Part shown: piece after piece, positions 1 to 19,400 of the stretch
Layout: each line of letters begins with the position of its first letter
How positions within the stretch are numbered: the first letter of the stretch is position 1
Source: Odontocerum albicorne
Lineage: Eukaryota > Arthropoda > Insecta > Trichoptera > Odontoceridae
NCBI GenBank assembly: GCA_949825065.1
Contig: OX463848.1
Location: 45,810,024-45,874,023 of the forward strand
Length of the DNA stretch: 64,000 bases
Reading direction: 5' to 3'
Made by a program: the position numbers and the translations under genes
Notes under the pieces: generated by a model
Told to the model about the DNA's origin: nothing
Seen by the model: the letters and a program-made list of their open reading frames with translations, nothing else
Databases searched by the model: none

Positions 1-640
1 TTGACAACTTAAGATTTGCTCTCATTTCAAAGAATGCGAGATGTGAAGTGGAGACGCGTACGAGTAGGTGAACTGGAACGGCAGAATGGTCAGCTATGAC
101 AAGTCTGATGAAGATGTAACATATACTATAGTATATATACTCGTACATACTCGTATGTGAACCGGTCTTTATTCAGAAGCCTCAAACAGAATCTATCTAC
201 TCGTACATAGAGTTGAACCTTTAGTATTATGAATATAGTACGAAAGAGAAAGTTCGTATCCATCGCACAACTGATATTGTTTTATCTATTTCCATCTGAC
301 TTCCATGTGGGTATCGGTATCGGTATCGGTATCAGTATTCATGTTTAGGACTCTGTGATATGTTTTAATGCGTTGTTTAATCTCCGTTTCTTTGAGGTGC
401 ATTTGTACATTTATTTAAATAAATACAATTTTCCTCAATTGTAATTAAAAAGTTTCTGTGTTGAGTTTTTTGCCTTTCTGCAATTATTTTCAATGAGTTA
501 TAAATCTATGCTCAGCAGAACTAAAATCTGTTCAGGTAAATCTCTTATATAGTATTGTATTGAGTTTAAGCGTCTCTCGTATTCTCTACACTCTACAGTA
601 CTGTATGGAGCATGAGCTTTGACGATGATAAAGAAGGAGA
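1..640. other. Non-coding, intron 3 side of AGPS paralog A
   Basis: AT-rich sequence with no recognisable gene. Contains four TACTCGTA/TACGAGTA motifs (59-66, about 138-155, and near 200) and a short GGTATC hexamer run at about 309-333. Confidence 0.5.
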
Positions 641-970
641 CAAACGAGATGGTGTTAAGTATATAGTAGGTGGTCCGTATCCCATTGATCACAAGGCGCG
701 CGAAACAAACGAGATGGTGTTAAGTATATAGTAGGTGGTCCGTATCCCATTGATCACAAAGCGCGCGAAACAAACGAGATGGTGTTAAGTATATAGTAGG
801 TGGTCCGTATCCCATTGATCACAAGGCGCGCGAAACAAACGAGATGGTGTTAAGTATATAGTAGGTGGTCCGTATCCCATTGATCACAAGGCGCGCGAAA
901 CAAACGAGATGGTGTTAAGTATATATAATAGTAGGTGGTCCGTATTCCATTGATCACAAGGCGCGCGAAA
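641..970. repeat. Minisatellite, 65-bp unit x5
   Basis: Five near-identical copies starting CAAACGAGATGG and ending AAGGCGCGCG. The last has a small TA-rich insertion. Lies in intron 3 of AGPS paralog A, about 200 bp past the exon 3 donor. Confidence 0.95.
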
Positions 971-1175
971 GTCGCGCAATAATTAAGAATTACTTATAGA
1001 CTTGAACAACATGCAGAAAAGAATCCTTGTTAATTTGAACATGTTAAGCCTAGATTTGAAATGAATTTACATCAGTCGTTAGTTTAATCAATTGAAATTG
1101 AAATAATGTTACAAATACAAATGGTATTTTAAAAAGAATTAATAAGAATGAATAAAATATCAGATTTAGCTTTAC

Positions 1176-7546
<6,371 letters not shown>

Positions 7547-8109
7547 GTTGATCCCTTCACCGTCAACAGAAGACTCTGTTAATTACCACAAATACAAATA
7601 CGAAAGTAAACTTAACAATGTTATTTTCAATACCATTATTATTATTATTACTGGCCACTTTGTTAATTGAGTTACACAAATCCCCGATTATAATGATCTA
7701 ATCTATCAAGAGACGGCTGTGAAGGTTAATGATGCACAATATTCGGCAATTTCACTTGTTAATATATTTTTAATTGAAATTGCGTCACTATATAAATAAA
7801 ACTTTAACTTGTTTTGTAATTTTGGTAATTATCTAAAGTTTGATAGTTTGATAGCTTCTTTCATCTGACGAGCTTTGTACTTCGCCTCTTTTCACGTCTA
7901 TTTGAGGTCAGCTGCACGGGCCGTTCCTTTCATCCACCGCTATTGTGACAATCTTTCATAGGCCAGAATCCACTTTCTGTTTCTCTTTTAGGGTCTACCA
8001 TACGCCCATATCAGCGTAGTTACGCTTTGAATGATGAATTTGATCTAATTTAGTGTCTTTCAAAATGTGAGAATCTCTGGAGTGTGAAGCGGTTATTTTT
8101 TTTCTTTAG

Positions 8110-8340
8110 TGAGATACTAGCCCGATACAGGATACCGATATCGATACAGGATTCCAATACCCGACATCCCGATACAGGATGGTGGCCCGAAGAGAAAGTG
8201 AGAGACCAGGATTCAGCCCGATACAGGATGGTCGCTCGGAAGAGAAAGTGAGAGACCGACATTCAGCCCGATACAGGATGGTGGCCAGACGAGAAAGTGA
8301 GAGACTAGCATTCAGCCCGATACAGAATGGTGGGCCGACT
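8110..8340. repeat. Minisatellite, about 56-bp unit x3-4
   Basis: Units carry CAGCCCGATACAGGATGG and GAGAAAGTGAGAGAC. Intergenic, just upstream of AGPS paralog A. Confidence 0.85.
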
Positions 8341-8589
8341 AGGATGCCATCTAAGAAGCCAGCTGTGCTTGTCTTGAAGTGTACTCGTATATTGCCCGCT
8401 GCTACTTTTTTTTCAATATCGCACTTAGCGCGGCCATCCGATGTGAACATGTTATACTCGTACAGCCGAGAAGCGACATTTCTTCCGTTGGTTCTGTTTC
8501 CTACATATTTATTGTATATATTTCCCCCTCTTACTTCCTCTTTTAATAACCATCACTTTCGACATTCCAATACTCATACAAAGTCCATT

Positions 8590-8715
8590 ATACAAGTCAT
8601 CATTTTATAATAGCGATTATACAAGTCATCGTTTTATAACAACCATTATACAAGTCGTCATTTTATAACGACCATTTTTACAAGTCATCATTTTATAACA
8701 ACCATTATGAATCAT
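8590..8715. repeat. Minisatellite, about 32-bp unit x4
   Basis: Repeats of TTATACAAGTCATCATTTTA with AACAACCA linkers. Confidence 0.85.
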
Positions 8716-9465
8716 TCTTATTTTTTCTAGAAAACCCAGTCTTCGGGATAACTTTGTGCCAATATGTGAAATAAACAAATAATAATCAGCTTTTAACAGA
8801 AATCATTTCGGAAAAATTTCAAGCCACTGTTTTAAATTCTTGAAGAAATATTAAATCAGTTAAATAAGGGTCCATAGATCTTTCGAGACTGAATTTGTGT
8901 TGTACACTTTTTTATTAGCCGGGGTTTATTTGCAATAACAAACTTTTTAAAAAAAGTTATATCGATTTGAGTTTATTGGTGAAATAGACTCATATTTATA
9001 TATTTTTTAATTTCGTTTATGCCAACACGAAACTGAAAGAAACCAGCAATTGTAAATGATTTTTTTTATTAGTTTGAAAAGTAATATTACTATCATATAA
9101 CGCGTAAACATGAACACAAAGACAAAACATAAACACAAAGACAAAGACATTTCTCAAATTCAGGATAATTTTAATAAAATTTCATAAAAAAATACAAAAA
9201 TTACGAACTTTACAAGAAAATGTTTACCCTTTTATAGCACGAATTTCTATAGTAAGTTATTTTCCTGTACAACTTTGTTTCACATTTTCTCTAACATTTC
9301 TATCAAATATCAATAACAACATTTTAACACACTTTTAATATTAAAAAAAATTATTGAAGCCAATATTTTATATCATATATTTATAAATATTTTGAATAGA
9401 TCGGCCGAACAATATAGTCATTGAACAATCGATCAATACTCGTAACTTAATAAGAATTCTCGGGA
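8716..9465. other. AT-rich intergenic DNA
   Basis: Very AT-rich, no coding potential or recognised element, between AGPS paralogs B and A. Confidence 0.5.
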
Positions 9466-9519
9466 GATATGTCGGTCCCTGTCCCGGTCCCGGTCCCCCT
9501 ACCGCATCAGCTGAAGACA

Positions 9520-9583
9520 GGATGGCGGATGGCGGATGGCGGATGGCGGATGGCGGATGGCGGATGGCGGATGGCGGATGGCA
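9520..9583. repeat. (GATGGCG)n, 7-bp x about 9
   Basis: Perfect heptamer array preceded by a short CCCGGT triplication (9482-9497). Confidence 0.97.
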
Positions 9584-9940
9584 GGAAGTGGCTGGGAGTT
9601 CAGAGGGACTTGACCACAAACTGTAGCATCCACTTGAAGAGCTTTTACAGGATCATTTTTTCAAAATTATTTATAAATTGAAATCATCATAATTTAAATA
9701 CAAATGCATTATAAATAAACTACACTTAAAATAACAATAATAAATAACTGACACAACAGTGTAACACCTTTTAATAATATATCACCTCAAGATCGACGGA
9801 TTTTTAAATAAAAAAATGCAACTCATAAGCGCTACTGAATACATTGAGGAAAAATAACGTCCGAGTCATGTTTGGAACAAGCCTAACATTCTAACAGTCT
9901 TCTCGTATACTCGTATTATCCAACATTTCCTCTAGTATTC

Positions 9941-9975
<35 letters not shown>

Positions 9976-9977
9976 AT
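9941..9977. repeat. (GAGGGT)n hexamer, about 6 copies
   Basis: G-rich hexamer tract. It differs from the usual insect telomere repeat TTAGG, so read as a simple repeat. Confidence 0.95.
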
Positions 9978-10254
9978 AACTTTACTGGGATTTCACTCAA
10001 ACATACTCGTATTCTTCTGAAACATTTCATTTCAGAAACTTGTTTTAGTGACGCTGATTTTTTAAACATTTATGAATCACTCTCGCTTTATAACATACGA
10101 GTATGATGGCATGTTATGTTATGTTATGATGGTAACATATTTGGTCACGGGAGGTAAAGAAAACTACGAGTAAGGCACAATGCGTCATTTTAAAGGACTT
10201 TCAAGACTCACATAATATACACATAATATTGCAAATGCAAAAAATTAGAAGCTT

Positions 10255-10445
10255 TCATAATTTGCTCTTGAGTGACTCAATATCAGCATCGCTGTAGTCG
10301 TCTATGAAGTTGTTCGAAGCGAATATGTTCTCGGGGTCCAGCCGTGCCTTCGCCCCCTTCAGGATCAGTACTCCAGTTGGAGAAACTGCTTTCTCGTACC
10401 ATCTCTTCTTCAGTTTCCCCACGCCGTGGTGATGAGACACTGAAC
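10255..10445 (-). CDS. AGPS: AGPS paralog B exon 5 (HHH motif, stop, PTS1)
   Basis: Acceptor gattccag|GTTCAGTG joins phase 1 to give G-S-V-SHHHGVGKLKKRWYEK; the triple His is the family active-site cluster. Then ARLDPENIFASNNFIDD and the end ESLKSKL-stop (TGA at 10257-10255). The terminal SKL is a canonical peroxisomal import signal. Confidence 0.92.
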
Positions 10446-13400
10446 CTGGAATCAAGATACGAGTATAAATCTTCTGCTTCTGCTGATGAAATCTTCACTT
10501 TTATTCATATTTAACCTTCATTGATTAAAGGTTAGATCACTTTGGTGAAAGAGTGATGATAGGAAGAAGAGTGTTGATGGATTGAGAACGTTTTGTAGGA
10601 TAGGAGTGTGCATTGGACTTGTTTTGTAGGATAGGAGTACGCATTGGACTTGTTTTGTAGGATAGAAGTGTGCAATGGACTTGTTTCCGTGTGGTGGTCT
10701 CTTTCAACCAACAAGAAAGATATTCAATATACGTTGACTGAAATCCTTTTATTCAACTGCGTTTAATCAGGTATTGCCACAATACACACAATCCCCGGCC
10801 TGGAACATATGTATGTATGTCTTATCAACAAAGTCACGATAATCAGGTATTGCCACAATACACACAATCCCCGGCCTGGAACATATGTATGTATGTCTTA
10901 TCAACAAAGTCACGATAATCAGGTATTGCCACAATACACACAATCCCCGGCCTGGAACATATGTATGTATGTCTTATCAACAAAGTCACGATAATCGTAA
11001 TCTAGAGACATTTACATGAACAACTCATGCCCTATTTCTGGTTCTGGTAAAATAAACAAATATTGCGATCTGTTGAATATCAACAGTAACTGAGGAAATC
11101 ACATTGGAAAAGTAGATTAGTTTACCTCCGTGAGCCATGATCACATCGCTGATGGTGGTCAGTAGGTGGTTGGCCATCTTCGCTACATCAGCTCCTATCG
11201 GTGGCCTGAAGGATACGTACACGTAGAGGCAGGCGCCGCTGTCGTAGGTCTGCGCCACACGCATCATGGCGAGGGAGCGCAGGGCGCCCATCTTGATGCC
11301 CTCCGCGGAGACCACCGAACGGATGGCCAGGCTCGCCGCGTACACGTTATCCCAGGAGATAGCTGACTCTAAGGAGTCAGCGATAACGTTGAACTCTACT
11401 CCAATATCCTAAAAAATAATTGAAACTGGTATTTACTAAAGATTTTGAAATATGGTGCTATCGAAATACTGAATCTCACGAGTTCACAAAGTCCGTGATG
11501 ATAAACATTTTGAAGTGTTAAACGGATAAATAAAGATAGAGAAGTATTAGCCACCATCCAAAGGGAAAAGTTACAGTGCTTAGGACACATAATGCGAGGA
11601 GATAAACATGAGATCCTTCAGCTGTATATGCAGAATATAAATCTGGGCAGAAGTGCGGGTAGAAGATGCGATGCATTTCCTGATTGAAAAACTGGCGGGA
11701 GTGGTTCCATTGTGGTACCATATCTTTGTTCAGAACTGCTGTCTTAAAGGTGAAAATAGCCAGGGTGGCTGCAAACCTTCAAAGAGGAAACAAATATGTA
11801 TTTTTAATTATGAAAGTGAGCTTCGTGATAATTAAGATGAAAATATGTTTTATTGGCTGCTATAAAGATGCTTTGTTCGTTTAAGTTTCTTTTAAGAATG
11901 AAAGAATGACGCTAACGTTTAACTTTCATCATCAAACGATATGTGTTTCTGATTCCAGATTCCTAAAAATATATCCGATATGGTGAGCTGACGGAGGGCA
12001 CAATACAGCGCAGTGGGCAACGCAAATATATGATCATGTTTAACACGACACGCTCAAAAACGCAAATGCTCAGCACAACTGGAAATATCAGCAGATTGAG
12101 ACAAATGACATTGAACTATTGCCAAAATACTCGTATATTGGCAGAGACCCAATTGAGAGAGGAGACATTCACAAGCTATAAATACTGAAGCTTCTTGTCT
12201 TGTATGCAACAGGATATGCCTACCACAAATTGGCTTGCATTGTCTGTCATTTCCGGTCGCACCAACCCTAAAGTAATATAATGGTCATCTTCTTTTTCCT
12301 TTCAAACTGGTTCGAGTAGATTGGAGTATTCAACTTATTTTCCCTTTCGAACTGGTTCGAGTAGATTGGAGTCTTCAGCTTCTTTTCCCTTTCGAACTGG
12401 TTCGAGTAGATTGGAGTCTCCAGCTTCTTTTCCCTTTCGAACTGGTTCGAGTAGATTGGAGTCTTCAGCTTCTTTTCCCTTTCAAAATTTAGTTTAAAAG
12501 TGGACAATTGAATTCTGATTACTTCTGTATTTTGTTTTCGTTTGGAAAATACGGGATTCGCACTTTTCTCAGGCACAGGAAGATTAAAGATATTTTTTAA
12601 ACATAGAATTTAAACTATTCATTAGATCTCTAAAACTAATCTTGTTGCACACACCAAACTTATTTTCGAGTTTTGTGGAACACTAGTTGAGAACCGATGA
12701 TTTAGATGAAAAACGGAATGACAATGAAAATATCTAGATCCTATGATCCTATCAGCAATAGGAGTATGTTAGTATTTCCAGCTCATCAGCAACGTCCAAA
12801 GATCTAGATCCTATGATCCTATCAGCAATAAGAGTATGTTAGTATTTCCAGCTCATCAGCAACGTCCAAAGATCTAGATCCTATGATCCTATCAGCAATA
12901 GGAGTATGTTAGTATTTTCAGCTCATCAGCAACGTCCAAAGATCTAGATCCTATGATCCTATCAGCAATAGGAGTATGTTAGTATTTTCAGCTCATCAGC
13001 AACGTCCAAAGATCTAGATCCTATGATCCTATCAGCAATAGGAGTATGTTAGTATTTTCAGCTCATCAGCAACGTCCAAAGATCTAGATCCTATGATCCT
13101 ATCAGCAATAGGAGTATGTTAGTATTTCCAGCTCATCAGCAACGTCCAAAGATCTAGATCCTATGATCCTATCAGCAATAGGAGTATGTTAGTATTTCCA
13201 GCTCATCAGCAACGTCCAAAGATCTAGATCCTATGATCCTATCAGCAATAGGAGTATGTTAGTATTTTCAGCTCATCAGCAACGTCCAAAGATCTAGATC
13301 CTATGATCCTATCAGCAATAGGAGTATGTTAGTATTTTCAGCTCATCAGCAACGTCCAAAGATCTAGATCCTATGATCCTATCAGCAATAGGAGTATGTT

Positions 13401-16400
13401 AGTATTTTCAGCTCATCAGCAACGTCCAAAGATTGCGAAATATTCTCACGAAATGATACGAGTACGAGTACGAGTACGTGTACGTGAACATGTAGAACCA
13501 AACCAAATTTTTTAATTTGCTTAATATTATTTAAAAGAACAAATTGCTCAACGGTGGACTCTTTACGCACTCGTAGTGAGGCTTCCTCACGTTTAGCTAA
13601 GTTTTGTTTATTTTATATTGTATTAAGAAAAACATATCGTCAGATCGGGCGATAAAAATAAATTTTCTTTGAAAATTTCAAAATGGAGATGGTCGTAATC
13701 TTTGGTCGAATTAATCTTCCCTATCGGATGCATATTACGAGTATATGCATTCCGTGGGTAACAGTAGACATTGAAGATCTTCTAAGCTGCCGTGTACGAG
13801 TATATAATCATCGGGTTGGAAACACGGACTCGATTAACAAAGATCTTCTAAGCTGCCGTGTGTATAATCATCGGCTTGGAAACACGGACTCGATTAACAA
13901 AGATTTGTAATTGTAACAAAAGAATATTTTTATCAGTCTGGAGTTACGCATGCGCATGCGAGCGTCGCGCGTCGTGCCCACCAGAATCTCGATGTTGCAT
14001 CACTTTACTCTTTTTTTTTAATTCATTGTTTGATACGCTATGTTATGTTATGTTATGTTATCATTATGTTATCATTGTGTAACATTATGTAACAAGAGAA
14101 GTCCGCATAATGTGAAGTAAATGAAAGTGACTAAAATAATTGATTTATTAAAGGGGCAATATTAAAGTTTAGGTGGAACGAGATTCGACAGATATATTAA
14201 TGTTGGTGCCAACGTTACCTTTCTCTGCTACTTCTCTCTGCTCCAAAAAAACAAATCAAATGACACTGTTCACCGAGAAACGTCACAGTATGTTATATGG
14301 CATGTTACAACATCTTATAAGACGGATCTAGAAGAAACTAGCGGTCCTTTGGACCACCATGTGAACTTCCCTGGCGTAGGACCGACTCTTGACCATCTGC
14401 ATATGTTTTATCATATACTCGTAGATGGATACATTTGTCGCTATTGAAAGTGAAGATGAGAAGAAATATCTGAGAATGAATGTTGCAAAATCTAGTCACG
14501 CGTAGTTAAATAATAGTGAAGGCGATACGTGGGTGAGCAATGTGGGTGAGCAATGTGGGTGAGCAATGCGGGTGAGCAATGCGGGTGAGCAATGTGGGTG
14601 AGCAATGTGGGTGAGCAATGTGGGTGAGCAATGTGGGTGAGCAATGTGGGTGAGCAATGTGGGTGAGCAATGTGGGTGAGCAATGTGGGTGAGCAACGTG
14701 GGTGAGCAATGTGGGTGAGCAATGGGGGTGAGGAATGTGGGTGAGCAATGTGGGTGAGGAATGTGGGTGAGGAATGAAAGAAAAGAGCAAGTTGAGAAAT
14801 TCAAATTCAATAGAATGAAAAACATTGAATAGAAAACAAATTCGACGGGACACTACAACATAACATATGTCATATGTTATACTTGAACCGGAGAGTATCA
14901 AAATATGCCCAGGTAATAAAATAGTCCACAATAGTATTTTATTATCAATTTTGATGAATGGAAGTGAAACATGGACGTAGAACAAGACTGAAAATAACCG
15001 AATGAACGATGTAGAAATGCGCGGATTTATAAGAAAACAGGGGGTGATAACGTATGGCAGATTACTATTACTGACTTAAGTGGTAAGGGATGAATGTGAA
15101 CTTAAAGAAGCTGATGTGTCGAGTTAGATGAATAAGAGCACGCTGATATGGTCTGGCCACATGGAATAAATGAATAAAGAAAGACTAACAAAACACATGT
15201 ATAGCGAAAATGTGAATGAACGGTGTGAGAAAGAAAGGCCAAGGAAAGTATGGTGGTATAAAATGTACGATAATTTAAAAGAATACAATTTAAAAGTCAG
15301 AAAAAGTGTAGAAGCTGTATGGATTAGGAAGAGGCTAAAGATGTGTGTCACGATAGGTTTTATCTGCCAGTAGTAGCGGCTGGCTCATTAGTGCTCTCGT
15401 GCGCCGAACAACTACATTTATATAACAATAAACACCTAAAGAAGTATATATTATCATAACAATATTTATGAAAAGTAATATATATTTATGTCGACATGGC
15501 TCACTACAATATGCAACTCGATTTGTTAGAGCTCATTTTTTGTATATATGTGTTTTGCATCTGGACGCAATCTGCGAGCATGGTGGAGATCTTGCTCACC
15601 GTGCGTTTTTGAATGCACCCAAAAATTATACAATTTCCTTGCAATTAGAAGAGAACAGAAAATCTTGAGGCAGCTATATTTGAATGGAGATTTCTAGGAA
15701 ATTCTAGTAATTGTAGTTCGTGCACGGAACAACTTCGGTAAATATCCGAGTTATCTCGGAAACACCCGAATGACGCAATGCAATAGTGAGCTCGGTTTGT
15801 TACATCAATTTAAATTTTTATTTTTTAAATATGACCACCACCATAGAAGGGATGATTTGTTCCTAGCGTTTAAACTGGGGTGTCTTTTTGGTACATATAT
15901 CTTTGCGAGTATATGTCTCCAAATTAACAAACGTTTTTGCTTAATTAGGTAGCGACTTTCTTTATTTTAAGTATAACTAACATGTGTTGTGTTTTATTTA
16001 GGAACTTTTAAGCAATTCCTTTTTCGTCAATGATATTTTTGCATTTTCGTCGCGCGCTCAAACTCTTCTCTACCTATCTATATAATATTACGAGCCATTT
16101 GCAAGATAAACGTAACAATTTGGATAATTTATTATGTTGTTTTTTGCGTAAATTAATAAATATGAATATTATAACTGTGGAAAATATTAAAAAAAAATAA
16201 GTCAAGCTTTGAAAACAAAGTGACAATAAAAAAACGATCCTCCTAGACCTGAACTTGTGATAAAACAAAAGTGTAAATCTGGTGCTAAAAAATGTATTCG
16301 TTCCTTTAACAAGAGGATGTATAATAAAGCTTCATGGCTCTGTGGATGTGAAAAACTCAATAGTTTATTTTGTTTTCCATGTCTTATTTATGATGTTGAT

Positions 16401-19400
16401 TCAGCTTGGACAATTGGCGGCATCAGCTTGGACAATTGGCAGCATTCAGGCTATCGTTCACATATTATCATACCGAGCTCGTCAACAAAAACCGATACAT
16501 TCTGTCCAAACTAATCGATTGTGTGTAGTGTTGCGGTGTGTTTGAACTAGCTATGCGTGGCCATGACGAGACTAGTGATTCCTTAAATCCTGGAGTATAT
16601 CGTGGTTTAATTGACTTTGTGGCTGAACTTGACATCCGACTCTTTATTCAAGGGCACTTCAAAGACAATACAAAACGACATATTGGATGCAATTTTGGAA
16701 GTATATTACGAAGAAATAAAATTACAAATTTCAAAATGCGATTTACTAGCGATCCAAGCGGATGAAACAACTGATGTATCGACAGTTATGCAAATGGTTA
16801 TGAACATTCGATATGAATGGAATGGCAAAATTCACGAACGATTTTGGAAGTATTTAACACCAAAATCCCACTGCGCTGTGGGATTATCCGATTCTCTATT
16901 TCAAGAACTTGAGTACTCGTAAATATATCTAAGACGCAATTAATCGCTTAATGTTGCGATGGTGCTGCAGTAATGAGCGGTCAAATTGGAGGAGTTCGGA
17001 CTAAAATTCAAAATATGTTTCCTTATGCGCATTACGAGTATGTTCACGGTTACGCCCATCAACTAAATTTAATAGTCGAAAAAAGTGTGTCTCAAAATAG
17101 AGAAGTAAAGATGTTTTTCTCGAACTTACAAGCATTTCCAAAGTTTTTTTCGCGTTCATCTAAACGTTCAGACATTTTAAGTGAAATAGTAAAACGCAAA
17201 ATTCCATCAGTTCCGCAGACGAGGTGGAATTTTAATATCAGAACAGTTAAAACTATTAGCACGAATCGCGAATCTCTAATTGAGTGTATGGGAACCATTT
17301 TGGCATCCGATAATGATAACCAGACAATTAATCAAGCAGATATGCTTTTGCGCTATCTTACAGATGAAAAATTTCTTTATTGGTTGATTTTTTTTCTAAA
17401 AAATTATGCCACACTGTGATATTTTATTTAAACAATTGCAATTTAAGAATTTAGATCCCGTTATAATTAGTAACAATATCAGTGAGTTTCAAAAATGTGT
17501 TCAAAATGTGCGTAACTCCACGGACAATTTTTTTAAACCACCGACTAAACGAATAAAAACCTCAAAGTCAGTTATTTGTAAAGAAGTCTGCGATACAATT
17601 TTGTGTGAAATGAAACAACGTTTTGCATTCAGCAATCACCTAACTGCACCAAATTATTCTATAACGAAAAATTTACTGAGTATAGGTCAAAATTTCCCGA
17701 ACATGATTTTATTTTGACGGTAAATACTCGTACATACGATTTTTTAAATAAAGTTAAATTAAAAGGTGAACTCAGTACAATTTATGCTCGCGATGATTTT
17801 GCCAATGCTGATGGCGCTTTGTCCATTTTACAACTATTTTATAATACTGGTTTACTAGAAGATTTTTCTCAGACTGTAAAGTTACTTAAACTCGGATGCA
17901 CTATTCCAATGACTTATGTTTAGAGTAAAAGGTGTTTCTCTACGTTAAAATGGATAAAATCATTATTGAGAAATACATTGAGCCAGGACAGTACAGGACA
18001 GACTGAACGCTTTACTAGTAACAATATGAAGCTACGAAAAAGAGCTAATTCAGTCTGTACCTGATTTCAACAAAAGGGTCATTGAGGTATTCGCTAAACA
18101 AAAAGAGCCGATAATAGATCTTCTCTATAAATAGGTATGTAATATTTTATTTTCTTTATATTATTTGGTATTTGGATACCTACTCTGGTGAACCCCCAAT
18201 GGTGTTGTCCACCGGCCGCCACTGTCTGCCAGTCCGGCAATTATTTTTCTCCATAAAATATAATTAGAATTATCTTTGTATCACTTTCGATTATACTCGT
18301 AAATGTTGCCTTGTTACAAGGTACACAAAATGTCTCTTACATTAATTATGAAGAAAAAAAATGGAATTTGCTCCATGACACGAGACCGGCAGATCGGCAG
18401 ATCAGTAATGGATAGCGCTAACAGACGTGTTCACTAATTCAAGTATTGATTAATTCATTCAAGTATTTGTTACTTTATATATTTTTGTTTTTATTTTTAT
18501 GATTATGTGCGGTAAATTGTGGGACGAATGTTTTTGATCTGTTTGGAATGATGAAGTGTTAGGAGTTTGATTTCGCGTGATATATACACGAGTAATTGAG
18601 TGTCACTGTTTGTCAGGTTGATGAGAATGTGGAACGGGGTTTTATAAAATCAAAAATCGGAAAGAAGTATCGATTTATTTTTTCATGCTATACTCGTATG
18701 TTCTCAGTGAGATACAGGCAAAAACCTAGTTTACTGGGGACACGACAAATGTAAGGCAACAAAAACAAAATCATTTTGCTATGCGCCAAGAAAGAGATTA
18801 GATTAGATTTGTTAGTCAGAGGTTACATAGGCCTGACTTTTTGCTTATGTACAATATTATATTATAAATTATTTTAGACCCATCTTCCTTTCTGACACAA
18901 ATACGGCCCGGCCCTGCCCGGCCCTGCCCGGCCCGGCCCGGCTTAATCCAGGCATACTTAACATATTGTATATCGTGCCCGTTACCTTACTTCATACTCA
19001 TATTTCGTCAAGATTCTCTTCGAGAGATTCGGGGCATCCTCTTATTTCAATATTCTTTGTCAATTTTTTTGACTCAAGCGGGTCAATTACGAGTATTGCC
19101 TCCAGAAACTCACAACACTCATCTCCATTTTTTTGACTCAAGCGGGTCAATTACGAGTATTGCCTCCAGAAACTCAACACTCATCTCCATTTTTTTGACT
19201 CAAGCGGGTCAATTACGAGTATTGCCTCCAGAAACTCAACACTCATCTCCATTTTTTTGACTCAAGCGGGTCAATTACGAGTATTGCCTCCAGAAACTCA
19301 ACACTCATCTCCATTTTTTTGACTCAAGCGGGTCAATTACGAGTATTGCCTCCAGAAACTCAACACTCATCTCCATTTTTTTGACTCAAGCGGGTCAATT

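Noticed and set aside
9941..9977. Internal telomere repeat
   Set aside because: GAGGGT hexamers differ from TTAGG and from TTAGGG; simple repeat.
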